Source of the DNA: Halichondria panicea
Lineage: Eukaryota > Porifera > Demospongiae > Suberitida > Halichondriidae
Assembly: GCF_963675165.1 (NCBI RefSeq)
Contig: NC_087379.1
Location: 620,001-684,000, forward strand
DNA: 64,000 nt
Direction of reading: 5' to 3'
A program made the translations under genes and the position numbers. This document shows positions 12,235-23,518 of the stretch, in pieces (position 1 is the stretch's first letter; each line of letters starts with the position of its first letter). The notes beneath the pieces were generated by a model. It had not been told where the DNA came from and searched no databases. It worked only from the letters and a program-made list of their open reading frames with translations.

Positions 12235-12605
12235 GAATCAGGCCTGTTTTCAGAGCTATCTTTTAGCTGCCATAACTTGAATTCCGTGGATACAATTTCA
12301 ATGGTTTTTTGATTTTCTGAAAGCTTAAAAAGAGACCTTTCAAATGGTGTCATCAAAGTTTATATTCGAGAGATAAAAGTATTTGCCAATTTGGCCATAC
12401 CATGAATAATATCCCATGGTCCAAGGCGGAAAAATTACAAATTAGGGCCCCAACAAAATTTTGGATCGAAACACATCATTTGAAAGGTCTCTTTCTAAGC
12501 TTTCAGAAAATCATGACATTTTTGACATTGGATCAACGGTATTAAAGTTAATGGCTGTTGAAAAATCAGGTTTGTTTTTAGAGCTATCTTTTAGATGCCA
12601 TAACT
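12235..12605. repeat. fold-back repeat (unit 1)
   Basis: Left arm near 12310-12350 (CTGAAAGCTTAAAAAGAGACC then TTTCAAATGG) and right arm near 12475-12510 (ATTTGAAAGGTCTCTTTCTA then AGCTTTCAG) are near-perfect reverse complements, with about 130 bases between them. Outer parts also pair imperfectly (CCATAACTT... against ...AAAGTTAATGG). The same repeat occurs between ABCF3 and FARSB pieces in every unit and in an intron of the RhoGAP gene. Confidence 0.8.
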
Positions 12606-12748
12606 TGTGTTAGGAACGTCCTATTTAACAAACTCAAAGACGCATTCTGTAGCTCTGAGAAAGCACTATTGTATACAATTAAAGTGTCTTAAAACCGCTA
12701 ATTGCTCGCAGTGCCAAAGCTCACTAATTTGTGTGTCCTATGCTGTAG

Positions 12749-13217
12749 ATGTGGGAACACGGAACCATCGTTGGTTGTGTGCAGTGTATTATAGTCGTAC
12801 CCCCGGGTTTGAAGTGATCCATGGACTACTGGACCGTGTCATGCAGCTGCTGGAGGTGTCCTTCACCAAAGATGGCAGTGGATACTTCCTGAAGGCAGCT
12901 GAAGGTGAGGGTTGCATAAGCACAGCTGTGTATGTGTGTTAGGGACTTGTGAAGGAACTACTGTATATGCATTCAGTCCAGTTTGTTGGGAATTAGTGGC
13001 CTTGAGGTTTTTTGTAAGTGTATGTGTTGGGAAGATTATTTTGTCATAATTAATTCCTACAACTACACTTGCTCACTGCCCACACTTCTGCACTGCTTGT
13101 GTTTACCGCCCCCTCCCCTGCACACACACTCCACAAACTCTACCTAGTTCCCGGGCCTTTGTGCAGATGTGTGTGTACGTGGGAAGGTGATCGGGAAACT
13201 GGGCGTGCTCCATCCTG
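12749..13217 (+). pseudogene. FARSB: FARSB C-terminal fragment, copy 1
   Basis: Exons 12749-12904 and 13138-13217. The first encodes [36 protein letters not shown], the second FPGLCADVCVRGKVIGKLGVLHP. Both match the C-terminal catalytic-fold region of the cytosolic phenylalanyl-tRNA synthetase beta subunit. In this copy the second exon has lost its acceptor (CCACAA in place of CCACAG) and has an in-frame TAG (ACC TAG TTC). The last FARSB exon and everything upstream are missing. Confidence 0.85.
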
Positions 13218-13273
13218 GTGTGTCTGTTGTGCAGCTCTAGTGTGTGTGAGACTTTGAGGTGTGTCTGGTGCAG

Positions 13274-13341
13274 CTGTTCTCACGGCCTCCTCCAACCAGT
13301 ACCTGCCCTCCGTACTCTCCAGGGAGAACCTATTTCCTCAG
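13274..13341 (+). other. unrecognised exon U, copy 1
   Basis: Acceptor GTGCAG, open frame AVLTASSNQYLPSVLSRENL-x-PQ, donor CAG|GTTAGT. Conserved in all five units (26224, 38233, 48422, 60628). In the last unit it is followed at 61359 by a phase-compatible exon (LTALEDDAVIAAYLLP). I do not recognise the protein. Confidence 0.5.
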
Positions 13342-13949
13342 GTTAGTATGTGTTTCATCATGACCTCCTTGACAGTATGTACCCAGGTGTGTGTTTAGGG
13401 TCAATACTGCAAGGTCATGTACTGTACATAATTATGTCATGTACATATAATTATAGCCTGGATCCATCCCAGGGTAGGCCAGTGAACGAGGTAATCCTTT
13501 GTTTGTAGTTAGTGTGCTTTAGTAACCATTAAAGATCTATCGTACTCTTCTTGAGGGGAGGGGTAGTTAAACACATTATTTTAGTACCGTTGATCCAATG
13601 TCAAAATTTATCGTATTTTTCGGCATTGGACCATCAGCTATTATCCATGGTTGTGTCCAAATTAGTTTTGTAGCTCAAAATAATATGAACTTTGATGGCA
13701 AGATTTGAAAGGTATATTATCTTGTTGAAATTGAATGCCCAAATTAAGATCGTTCTATTGTTTGATGTAGTAGTGAGATGAGCAAAATGTAACCCACGTG
13801 ACAACGTTAGAATCTTTATCTCCATTTTGAAGATGTTCTTTCTTTGCAGCTAATTTAATACCATGACGATTATAGGCTCATGTGATTCCCATATCTGGGT
13901 ATCATAATTATTAGCTTGTACATGTAGCTACATGTACAATCAGTGTAAT

Positions 13950-14900
13950 CTAACCTCGGTTCTAATTATTAGTATGTATGTATGTGTGTGTGTGGGTTGT
14001 AGTACGTGATCTATGAAGTGGGAAGAAGGGGAAAGCATGGAATTAGAATGGGAAATTATTGGTCATACATTTTTTGTTGATTTTTGGTATTCCTTAGAAT
14101 TTAGGAGGTAAAAATTAATTTCTGGTAGTTTCTTGTAGTTGATGTTCTATATCTTGAGTTGGTGTTGTTGTGTTAATCTGTACGTACTTTGGTCACAGAG
14201 TACAAGAGAGCATTGTTGTATGTAGTCGTCCGTATCTATGCCAAGATTTGTGTCTGCTGGTTTTATGGTGACTTCGGTTCTTTAGTTTGGCGTGGGCATA
14301 TCGTGTGTTTGTTCAGGTTGGATGTTGTTTGGTTAAATATAAGTGGTAGTTTGTCGTCCAATTTTGTTTTTGAAGTGGGCATTTGTGAATATACTTGAGT
14401 GTAAGTTACATAATTCGATTTCGGTAAAAATTTCATTCGTCTGTAGATATAATTATGGTCTATCTGTAAGGGATTGTTCAGGTTGTTCTCTTTTGGTGGG
14501 TGTTACATGTATGTTCGGTTTTGAAACTGCGTGTGTGTAGATTGGTCTAGGTGATCTTGTGAACTCATTGTATTGACGTAGTAGTTGGGGATGTTATCAA
14601 TGTTAGGGGTTGGTGTGAAGGAGAGTCCTTTAGTGAGTAGTGTTAGTTGTTCAGTGTTCAGAGATCCTGAGCTGAGGTTATGGACGGTTACGTTGGGAAT
14701 GTTGTGCGTGGTAGAAAATCTATCTTTGTTTGTTTTGTTGAATGTGGTTGGGGTTCCTGGGATTTTCTTTTTTGCCACGTGTTGATTGTTTCGTCTCTGT
14801 CTCGCTGGGTATCTCCTGGTGCGTTATTGAGCTTGTATATATTGCTCATCCCTTCAACATTGGATTATTGTCATTAGCAAGAAAAGTTTTGATACGTAAA
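13950..14900 (-). mobile_element. Penelope-like element remnant (unit 1)
   Basis: Reading the minus strand from about 14880 down, 14778-14503 encodes VHNLSSGSLNTEQLTLLTKG followed by LSFTPTP, typical of the region ahead of the reverse transcriptase in Penelope-like elements. Further down the frame is fragmentary, and the reverse-transcriptase start, clearer in unit 4 (49795-50064), is only partly kept. It is non-autonomous, with no full ORF. Confidence 0.65.
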
Positions 14901-15318
14901 TATCCCGACCACAAGAGAAGGTCGGTGGTGTGAGTGGGTGGGGCAATGGAGTCCACTCAACCATGCATCTCATGGACCCAATTAAGAGTGTTCTAACATA
15001 ATTATACACATAGAGATTATCATCTGTATGTATGTATGTATGTATGTATGCTGATTTTTGTATTATGATGAATTTGAACTGATCTTGTGTGTGTGCATTG
15101 GGTGCATGATGTGAGATCAATTTCAACATGGTATGGAGTGTTGTTAACATGGAGGGTGACATTGTATGAGTGTGTGTTGTCTGTATCTCAGGCAACTGGT
15201 CAGAGGGCTAGCAATAGATCTAGAGTGGGTGTAGAATGTTGCTAGGCAATATAGCCACAAGTATGTGTGTACCATTATGGTCTAACCATAATCAATACTT
15301 TGATCCTATATGAATATT
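14901..15318. other. upstream region of TRIM-NHL copy 1
   Basis: Contains a TATG microsatellite (about 15027-15050) and a stretch shared with the TRIM copy 4 upstream region (52060-52310: GTGCATTGGGTGCATGATG). Copies 2 and 3 carry a different sequence at this place. No gene seen. Confidence 0.5.
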
Positions 15319-15422
15319 GTTGTGCATGCATCACCTGACCTGTCACTGTGAGAGCTGTGAGTCTATAGCTGCTTTTGCCAAGCTTTGAGCTTTTCTTTCT
15401 ACTACTAAACACTTTTCTAAAG
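15319..15422 (+). promoter_or_regulatory. conserved leader exon of TRIM-NHL copy 1
   Basis: The block GCATGCATCACCTGACCTGT ... ACTTTTCTAAAG|GTGAGC is almost identical ahead of all four TRIM genes and ends in a consensus donor. A 140-base intron then leads to the acceptor CCCCCCTCAG at 15562, 10 bases before the ATG. I read it as a non-coding first exon with the promoter just upstream. Confidence 0.6.
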
Positions 15423-15572
15423 GTGAGCATAATTATTGTACACGTTCTGATACATTCGTTTAAGTTTGTAGTTTTCGTTGCTTGAATTCTTTGCTATTAT
15501 TATTATAAAGCTTGACACGCCCCCTTTTTAGCCTATTGTTATCCTTTTCTCTCCCCCCTCAGTTTTGTGTCA

Positions 15573-18482
15573 ATGGCTGAGAGGCCGAGTGCTGCTCAAG
15601 AAGCTCTCTCCAAAGTGGAGGACCAGCTGTCATGCCTAGTCTGTCTGGAGCCCTACACCAACCCTCGACTGCTCTCCTGTTTCCACGTCTACTGTCAACA
15701 TTGTCTCGAGGATATAGTTGCCCACAATCGACAAGGCCAGCTGGAATGCCCCAAGTGTCGCCGGCCCACCCCCCTACCCCCCACTGGTGTGAGTGGCCTC
15801 CAGGCTGCCTTCAATGTACACCATCTCTTTGACATTCAGGAAACACTCAAGAAGGTGAAAGAGCCTCAGAAATTGGCCTGTGAGAAATGTGTGAAAACGA
15901 CTCGTAAAGCCACCAGCTTTTGCCGACAATGCACCAAGTTCATCTGCGAGAAGTGTACTGATATGCACAAAGAATGGGAGGAGTTTGAAGGTCATGAAGT
16001 GGTTACTATCAAAAAAATTGAGGGAGATTTGATTCGCTTGGTCTCCCCAAAGAAGACGTCCCCTCGCTGCCCCAAACATGACGACAACATGAGACTTTAT
16101 TGTGAAACTTGTGGAGAGTTGATTTGCCGAGATTGTATTGTTCATATACACAAAGACCACAAGTACTGTGTGATTGCCGACACCTTTGAGAGCCACAAGA
16201 AAGAGATCCTGGACTCCCTGGGACCCGTTGAGAAACAGCTAGAGGCCACCGACACAGCTCTCGTCAATCTGGATGGACGTCATGCTGAAATTGTTGAACA
16301 CGGAGGAAAAGTTGCGACCAATATCCACTCGAAATTCGATGAACTCCATCAAGCTCTGTATGCTCGTGAGGGGGAGCTTATGGCCGAGTTGGAAAGCCAC
16401 ACCCAACAACAGCTCAAGAGCCTCTCTGCTCAGCGAGAGGAGGTGGAGATCCTCCAAACCCAACGTAGCAGCTGCCTGCATTTCGTGAGGGAGAGCATTC
16501 GTACCGGGTCTCCAGGAGACGTGCTCAAGATGAAGCAAGGTGTGGTGAAGCAAGTGAGAGAGCTGGTGGACACCTTTTACCCCAACACCCTAGAGCCTCG
16601 TGAGACAACCAACACCTGTTTTGTGCCTTCTGCTCAGCTAGTCAAAGATTGCAAGAAATACGGTGCCTTGTGTTGTGTTAATATTCCTCAAAAAGCAATC
16701 GCTGATCAAAAAGTAACTGCATATTGTCGATTCCTCTCCGCCAAAAATTCAACACCGCCAGAACTCTGGGCAGTTAAGGCCTGGGTCAGGCACTGATAAG
16801 ATTAATTTTATTCATTGCCTACATTTTATGTAGATCATGTAGATCATGTAGTGTTAATGAGATTCATAATGTTTATTAATGTTATTCATTGCACATGACG
16901 TCATAAGGTCAATGTATTTGCTTAGCTAGCTGCTAGAACTATTATAGATTATCTTTGGCAACAAATACGGCGGACTTAAACAAGGTAAGAGTAGCTGTTT
17001 AGGCCCTCAAAAGATAGATTATGTTGTTATGATTATGTTTCCTTGATGGGAAGTAAAAATGTCCAAAACTTTCTTAGCTATGCTAGCTTCTTTAGCTCTG
17101 ACAGCCACCCTAGAGGTAGGCTATTTTGTGTATCTCAAGAATACAATAACTCCTACTCTTCCCATCAAGGATACTAGTACCTAGCTATGAGATGTTCATC
17201 TAGCCTTGTTTTTGAAGATTGATCTTGGCATCTTCAACGCCGTATTTGCACTTCTCTTTCTGAAAGTGGCATGACGTCATCATCATTTATGGGACTAATT
17301 AGCATAATTGAATTAAGCTAATTAGTTTTTTGGAAAAAGAAAACATTGAGCTTCATTTTGGATCATTTTGATGCAGCATACACTGTATATTGCAAATAAT
17401 ACAGCAGTATGAACATAGTGTAAATTTTGGTGTTAAAATCTGGACCCGGGCCTTAAGTGCGCAGAGAAGCCAAACTTATCTCGAAAATAATTGACAAAGC
17501 CACAAAATGTGTTGTGAAGGAACGAGGGAAGGGAGAGTACGAGATCTCCTACCAGCCGACAGTGGGCGGGGCCAGCGAGCTGATTGTGAGAGTGGGTGGA
17601 GAGGAGGTGGCAGGAAGTCCATTCCCTGTGGCAGTTAAGACTCCGATCGATAAACTAGGAACTGTTATCAAGACTATCAATGATCCCAAGTCACCTTATG
17701 GAGTTGCACTCAACCTAGCTGGGGAGATAATTGTGGCTGAACAGGTTGCTGGTATTGTCTCGATATTTAGCCCCACAGGAGACAAGCTGCGAACATTAGA
17801 CACTCGAGGCACAGCTGTTGGGGAGATGAAGAATCCTCGTGGTGTGTCAGTGGACGGTGATGACAATATTCTGGTGGTGGACGCTGGTAATAGTCGACTG
17901 TTGAAGTTCTCACGTGGAGGAGACCTGATCCCAGCAGTTGGTAGTCATGACGATGGTGCTGGACAGTTTAACAATCCGATTGGTGTTTGTGTCAACAGTG
18001 TCAATGGGAAGGTGTACGTGGTTGAGTATGGTGCTGACTGTGTTCACATCTTCAACTCTGACCTCACCTTCTCCAGCCAGTTCGGCAGTAAAGGCAGTGG
18101 TAATGGACAGTTTAGTCTTCCCTGGGACGTTGCATCCGATCGTAGTGGTTGTGTGTATGTGGTTGATTATTATAATTGTCGAGTGCAAGTCTTCACACCC
18201 GATGGTGGCTATCTGAAGCAGTTTGGGAAGAGAGGCAGTGGAAATGGAGAACTTACCTACCCTGTCAGTATCTGTGTGGACAGTGATGATCTGGTGTATG
18301 TGGGGGAGCTTGGGAACGATCGTGTCTCAGTGTTCACGTGTGAGGGAGTGTTTCTCAAGTCGTTTGGATCAAAGGGATCTGGACCAGGACAGTTTGATTG
18401 TCCTTTTGGCATAGCAGTAGACCAGTGTGGTGTGGTGTATGTGTCTGATTATCGCAACAATAGAGTGCAAATATTATCCTAG
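15573..18482 (+). pseudogene. TRIM-NHL copy 1, split by a transposon insertion
   Basis: Putative E3 ubiquitin ligase of class VII TRIM type (TRIM2/3/71-like). Coding parts are 15573-16763 and 17465-18482, separated by a 701-bp TIR element that introduces a stop (TGA at 16794). Left part: RING (CLVCLEPY ... CPKCRR), B-box 1, B-box 2, coiled coil and the start of a filamin-like segment. Right part: the rest of the filamin repeat (KGEYEISYQPTVGG, GSPFPVAV) and six NHL blades. The two parts are in the same frame across the duplicated AGAA, so the gene was intact before the insertion. The linker (type A, KYGALCCVNIPQKAI) matches copy 4. Translation begins at the ATG after GTGTCA, not at the earlier GTG. 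Confidence 0.9.
16764..17464. mobile_element. 701-bp fold-back TIR element in TRIM copy 1
   Basis: Flanked by AGAA on both sides (16760-16763 and 17465-17468); the other TRIM copies have a single AGAA or equivalent there. The termini are imperfect inverted repeats (CTCTGGGCAGTTAAGGCCTG at the left; the right end reads CGGGCCTTAAGTGCGCAG). Internal pairs also invert: ACGTCAT at about 16898 and 17273, ATACGGCG against CGCCGTAT, CCTTGATGGGAAG against CTTCCCATCAAGG. The whole element could fold into one long hairpin. No transposase is encoded. Confidence 0.8.
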
Positions 18483-18654
18483 TTTATTTTTGTTATTAAA
18501 TTTGGTTGAGTTATTGTAACATTGCTAATGAATATTGAAATTGAAACCAGTGAATTCTTTGCCCATGCTGTCCCTGTGTACGTGTGTACTGAGTCTCTCC
18601 TGTTATAGTCGTACCTTTAGTATCGTACCTCACCCTACCCCCCCTCCGCTGCAG

Positions 18655-18865
18655 GGTCTCCATGGTGATATGGTGCTGTTAGCGGGCAGCAACACTGGTA
18701 TGGCCAAGGTCAAGGTCCGTCTGAGAGAGATGGCGTTACAGGGGGTGGAGCCTGATATCATCAAGCTACTAGTCATTGAGAACATGATGCTACAACCCTC
18801 CATGGATGTGTACATTCTGCCACTGCCACCCACGGAGGTCAAGGGTCACCGGACTGGACGCCATC
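18655..18865 (+). pseudogene. NUP210: NUP210 internal exon (GDMVLLAG), copy 1
   Basis: Acceptor CCGCTGCAG at 18654. Encodes GLHGDMVLLAGSNTGMAKVK ... VEPDIIKLLVIENMMLQPSMDVYILP, which matches the NUP210 region around residues 200-260. Relative to copy 4 about 110 bases are deleted after the CTGCCACTG stretch, fusing it to CCACCCACGGAGGTCAAGG. Open as far as shown, but isolated from upstream NUP210 exons by the TRIM gene. Confidence 0.75.
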
Positions 18866-18950
18866 CTACAAGACAACTAAATTATTGTGTGTGGGTGTGT
18901 GGATCATTGTCTCGTTGCTTAATAATACAGAGATACATTTGTCCTTGCAG

Positions 18951-19050
18951 AATCTTTTGTGCCGAGCCTGTTTCCATGACGATAAGACCAGTGATTGGTC
19001 ATATGCCAAACTGCCCTCTATTGACTCAGACCAAAAATCACAATATTCAG
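18951..19050 (+). other. unrecognised exon-like block, copy 1
   Basis: Acceptor TGTCCTTGCAG followed by AATCTTTTGTGCCGAGCCTG; one frame reads NLLCRACFHDD in the sister copies (32698, 43034). It is absent from unit 4. It may be a further diverged NUP210 exon; I cannot place it. Confidence 0.35.
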
Positions 19051-19949
19051 GTACACTCTAAAGTTCTAAGATTTTGTGATTTTGTCAAACAACAATACTT
19101 TCAATGTCTTAATTAATGCAGTTTTTCCTGTGCGGCCTTCCAAATGAAATAACACTGTATGGGGCGTTTGTCAACTTCACATCACTGCATTGGATGTGGT
19201 GATTGTCCAATCAGAATGCTCTACCCACCCCCCAGACCTCCTCACTACAACACAAGGACTCAGATAGTAAGTGTGTTGTTGAGGGGGACAACTTTTGCCA
19301 CTGATTTTAGCATACCATTACTTTGATAGAACTTCCTATAAGAGTTACATGTGTATACAGTGGTGGCTGTACGACTTTGAGAACCTGTAACTTGATATTG
19401 TGATTTTCTGAAACAAGGAGCTCCTTCATTATTTTGGTATGCTTAAATCATAGCTGGCCCAATTTCTGCTAATATTGGACAGTGCATGATAGCCCATGGT
19501 ATTTTTCGAGAAATTGTTGTGTGTTCAAAATGTGTGTGTTGATTATGCCATTTTAACAAGCTAGCTCACTGATATAGTTGACAAACACTCTCTGGGAACA
19601 AAAACCATTGTGTGTAGCTCTTATTTCAATATTTCACAAACTTCCTTGCTTTGGAATAAGTAGCGCTTATAATTTATTGCAGAATGCAGAGGCTGCAAAA
19701 ACGCATTGATTTTACGATGACTTCAATGTAAAAGGGTGTACCAGCTCAGCATAATTTTACTGCGGAAGCTATATCAGAAGTAGTTAGTGGGCGTTCGAAA
19801 AACAATCAAAATTCCAGGCTCTTACACGAATATAGGACTATTCTATTGATGTGAGTGTGCTAGCTAGCTGTTGAGACCCTGTGTAGGGTACGAGCTGGGC
19901 TTGTAAATGGGTTGTATTCTGCTTGTAATACATAGATATAAGATAGATG
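19051..19949. other. non-coding stretch, unit 1
   Basis: Contains the block ending ACACAAGGACTCAGATA|GTAAGT (about 19230-19270), present in all units and possibly a degenerate exon end. The rest is AT-rich sequence with dispersed-repeat similarity. No gene seen. Confidence 0.4.
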
Positions 19950-20025
19950 TGGCTTAGTGGTTAGGGTGGTGGCTTAGTAGATCACGCAACGACGTGGATT
20001 TGATTCCCTTCTAAAGACTTTTCTT
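19945..20025 (+). repeat. tRNA-derived SINE-like block
   Basis: TGGCTTAGTGG (19950-19960) fits a pol III A box and GATTTGATTCC (19998-20007 region) fits a B box, about 35 bases apart as in tRNAs. The block is flanked by unrelated sequence and lacks tRNA stem complementarity, so it looks like a SINE head or tRNA pseudogene. It occurs only in unit 1. Confidence 0.45.
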
Positions 20026-20088
20026 CATTTTTTTGCATTTCAGTGAGTAGTTTCCCTAAGTTTTGAATGCATTATACTCTTGGAAGTA

Positions 20089-20150
20089 CATAATCAAGTT
20101 GGGTCGTCGCCCGGTTTCCGTTTCGGAAATTGGGCAACAACCCAACTTGC
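20089..20150. repeat. short palindromic element
   Basis: CAAGTTGGGTCGTCGCCCGG and TTGGGCAACAACCCAACTTG face each other as imperfect inverted repeats around a GTTTCCGTTTCGGAAA core. This is a 55-60 bp hairpin, either a minimal MITE or a transposon end. Confidence 0.55.
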
Positions 20151-21490
20151 GCCAATAATATCATTACTAATAGGTAGATTAATTAGGTTCTGTCTTTGTT
20201 TAATTCACATTTTGTAGAATCGAAGTGGCCAAGATATTCCACTATACTAAAATATGGGGCATATCCAGTATACAGGCTGGCTCACTAAGACTAAAATGGT
20301 AGCCGTGGATACCAACAATACGGCTCAGTTGATGAAACAGAGGTACCGTACATTGTACAGTATGTATATTGCCAGGAGTACATGAAGGGGAGTAAGCAAC
20401 TACTATACACACCATATGCATTCATTGCTGTCTCTCTGTCACAAAACCAGGAGACAAAACTTATAGTAATGTAAACTGTTTTGTTTGACATAACCATGTG
20501 TGCATGGCTAAGGCAGCCAGGCTACAATCAGAAATTCTACCAAGTGCTTGCACAGTACATGTAATTAACCACAGTGTTTGAGTGCAGCCACTTGAGATGT
20601 GGGCATTTTACACACATGTATGACAGAGTCAGACTACAACACGTTTGTATGGGCTGTATACCGTAAACTATAGCGCGAAATTTTCGAGGCACTTATATTT
20701 CGTGGATTGGCCTCTAAAAACCATTTCGTTGCACAATGTTCGCGGAATGACTGCTTACCGGAAGCCACGCCTTTAAATATTTGCACGATAGCAGGTACCC
20801 TTCATGTACTCCTGATATTGCCCATTTGTACTGTATAGTCCTCACCTGTTAGACCTTTGTCACGGTGTTTGGACGAAAAATTGGCAAATTAGCAATATAG
20901 CAGTGCATATACCCTCGACCCATAATTATAATAATTATTATGCTAATGGCATTACTTGGTTGACCCATAGGTATGAGACATAATAATAGTGGCAGCTATA
21001 GGTGACCCCAGAGGAGGTCCCACAACCGTGCATGCGCCTAGCATTAATTTTTGTTGCATCAGCATTTAATAAAACTTGCTTTTACAGATCGATGCTGCAT
21101 TGAGAGAGTTAGAGCTCCTGTTACTAAAACTATACAAGACAGAGGACTAAGTCTAAGAAGAGTGCTACACGTATCTCTAAAGGCAAGTTTTATGAAAATG
21201 CTGATTCAGCAAATATTAATGTTAGGCGTACGGTTGTCGGACCTCCTCTGCACACACACACACAAACACACTACCGTAACCTCGCTTGCGCATGCGCACC
21301 GAGGCATAATTATAGTTGGCCCAATTTCAGTTCAATACCGTGAACTACAGTCCTGGTCTTTTTCTAATTTTGTGTAGCATTCAAAATGTGGGGGTTGATT
21401 GCGCCATTTTATAGAGCTTCTTCTTAGGTTTCATAAAACCATAAAACTATTGAAATTGCATACATACAAAATGCACACATACACCTACAC
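20151..21490. other. unit-1-specific non-coding stretch
   Basis: About 1.3 kb with no recognisable gene. It includes two copies of a phrase on variable-strand context (GTAGCCGTGGATACCAA at about 20300, also at 56515 in unit 4) and a fragment of the CCGTATAGCG MITE family near 20660. Confidence 0.4.
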
Positions 21491-21492
21491 AC

Positions 21493-21629
<137 letters not shown>

Positions 21630-21630
21630 T

Positions 21631-21703
21631 GCAAGTGACCCCCAAACACCTCGTCATTCCCTGGGACCCCCAAACAGAGTTCAAATACCAGCACCAATTG
21701 AAT
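21631..21703 (+). pseudogene. NUP210: NUP210 exon (VTPKHLVI), copy 1, 5'-truncated
   Basis: Only QVTPKHLVIPWDPQTEFKYQHQLN-coding sequence remains, ending AAT|GTGAGT. The acceptor and the DTGEVHDLPTLITKHQ part are lost to the CA repeat. Confidence 0.75.
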
Positions 21704-22109
21704 GTGAGTGTGCTAGCTAGCTTGTTAGAGCTAAACCTGTGTAGGGTACCAGCTACATAGGCTTGTACATGGCTTGTAATAATAATTACCGTATAGCGAG
21801 TAATTTACGTGAGGTGGAAATGTTCGTATTTTTCGTATTGTAGAGCATCATACGAAAATGAAAACTGCTCTACCGCTATAGGTTCAACGTCACTATCCTG
21901 AGCTATACCAATATTTAGAATACAAAGTGCACGTAAGAACAGTTCATACGAACATTTGCATCAAAGAAAAGTGTAGTAGACAGTTGTATAATTCCGATTG
22001 TAACAGAATGAGCTCATAAAGAAGATTATCCATGCAACTCCCACGCACACTCCATTCTGATCTGTTTAGAATAAATCTCATATTTGGCCGACATTGATGA
22101 ATTAGCATG

Positions 22110-22400
22110 CAGGGGAGGGGGTAGTTGAACATCTTTCAATAGCCATAACTTTAGTTCCGTTGATCTAATGTCAAAACTCTCACGATTTTTCTGAAAGCTT
22201 AGAAAGAGACCTTTCAAATGATGTTTTTCGATCTAAAATTTTTTTGCAGCCAGAATTTGTTGTTTTTCGGAAGTAATGAACTTTGATGTCTCTTTCTAAG
22301 CTCACACAAAATCAGAAAATCGTTGAAATAATTATGATCCACTGAATTCAAGTTTTGGCAACGTAAACATGCACTCCTCAGACCATTGATTAAACTGATG
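22110..22400. repeat. fold-back repeat relative
   Basis: CTGAAAGCTTAGAAAGAGACC (22193 on) and GTCTCTTTCTAAGCTCACAC (22289 on) are the two arms of the same family as 12235-12605. Repeated at 56690-56920 in unit 4. Confidence 0.65.
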
Positions 22401-22537
22401 GGGTTGTTGAACGGCCCTAACTTTAGTGTTATTGATCCAGTGAAAAGTCCTAGAGCAAATTTTAGGATGAGGGGGGGCTGGTGTTTAATAATTATGTTTA
22501 AAAGCTCCCTCTAATTTACCCCTGTGATTAACCCCCC

Positions 22538-22568
<31 letters not shown>

Positions 22569-22600
22569 CCACACCCACACACACACGCACGCACACACGG

Positions 22601-22721
22601 CCACGGGGCAGACACTGCGTTGTGACGTATTTGTAGCGTATTGAGATCACAACTCGTACGAGGGAGCTGCTGTTGGGGGAGGAGCCCGAACGTTTCAGTG
22701 TGCAGGCTTTTTACGAGGAAG
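22601..22721 (+). pseudogene. NUP210: NUP210 exon 3 (GQTLRCDV), copy 1
   Basis: Encodes TGQTLRCDVFVA, then an 11-base deletion relative to 57065-57196 breaks the frame before RIEITTRTRELLLGEE. The acceptor is mutated (ACACGG in place of ACACAG). By homology this exon should follow NUP210 exon 2, but it lies after later NUP210 exons; the order is scrambled. Confidence 0.8.
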
Positions 22722-23321
22722 GTACGTACGTGAAAAACAGTTACAGTTAAGTAGTGGGTGTGTCGATAGTCATCCATCACTAGGTTTGCTGGGAAATTTG
22801 TAATCCATTCTCTAGAATTTATTTGTGTACCTAATTTGCTCGTTATTCTCTGACCCTTGTACTCAGAGATGTGCCCACAGAATAAGGCCTATAGTTTACT
22901 AGGATCATTTATGAGATGGAGGATTAAGATATTCCGGGCACACCACTGTCAGTGTGTACTGTATACACTATAGCAGGTAGGGTATAAAGCAACCAAGCTT
23001 GTACAAATGATTAACTTCGCATTTGGTATAGTACTGTCCTTATTCCTGTGTTGTACACTAACAGGGGGGGGGCGCCCTGGGATTTCCCACCCCCAGCCAA
23101 ACTTCCCTCTCCTAGAAATCTGAAAAATTAATGATGTCATAACAACATTTATCCAAACGTCTACAATCTCAATAAAATTAATAATTTGTCATGGTTTGAA
23201 ACACGCAATAAAAATGTCTCTGAACGACCCCAGACCACCCTGAATTAAACGTTTTCCCCTCCCAGCTAAAAATCCTGACTACTGTTTATTAATTGTTTTA
23301 TTTTCTGAAACTTTGTATATA
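22722..23321. other. non-coding stretch, unit 1 end
   Basis: Shared in its left part with 57197-57470 (GGTTTGCTGGGAAATTTGTA). The right part (22990-23320) is unique, AT-rich and gene-free. Confidence 0.4.
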
Positions 23322-23518
23322 CAGTTGAGCCTCGGTTATCCGAACACCTTTGTCCCCGGGCCCATTCGGGTAAGTGAAATATTCGGATAATCAAAAGCTG
23401 GCTTTTTGCCAGCCACGTGGGCAATTTCCTACTGCGCATGCTCAGATTGCACTATGCTCTAGCATTCGGATAATCGAGGATTCGGATAACCGGGATTCGG
23501 ATAACCGAGGCTCAACTG
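23322..23518. mobile_element. 197-bp Tc1/mariner-type MITE
   Basis: Perfect inverted ends CAGTTGAGCCTCGGTTATCC and GGATAACCGAGGCTCAACTG, flanked by TA on both sides (23320-23321, 23519-23520). The interior repeats ATTCGGATAA units. Size, TIR and TA duplication fit a non-autonomous TcMar (Tigger/pogo-like) element. A terminal fragment is seen at about 26643-26670 (CGGATAATCGAGGTTCTACTG). Confidence 0.9.

Noticed and set aside
11527..13217. Functional ABCF3 or FARSB genes
   Set aside because: Only three and two exons present; signature, Walker B, N-terminal domains and last exon are missing in all five copies, and several carry stops or lost splice sites.
15567..15575. GTG as start of the TRIM proteins
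   Set aside because: An ATG lies two codons downstream in all copies, and nuclear genes rarely start at GTG.
15774..16553. Minus-strand ORFs antisense to the TRIM RING/B-box region (also 30184-30963, 40523-41302, 52977-53538)
   Set aside because: They recur only because the sense exon is conserved; composition is that of a shadow frame with no recognisable domain.
16764..17464. Ordinary intron in TRIM copy 1
   Set aside because: No donor at the left junction, AGAA duplicated at both ends, TIR present, and the other three copies are continuous here.
19945..20025. Functional tRNA gene
   Set aside because: Boxes fit, but I cannot fold an acceptor stem or anticodon arm; treated as SINE/pseudogene.
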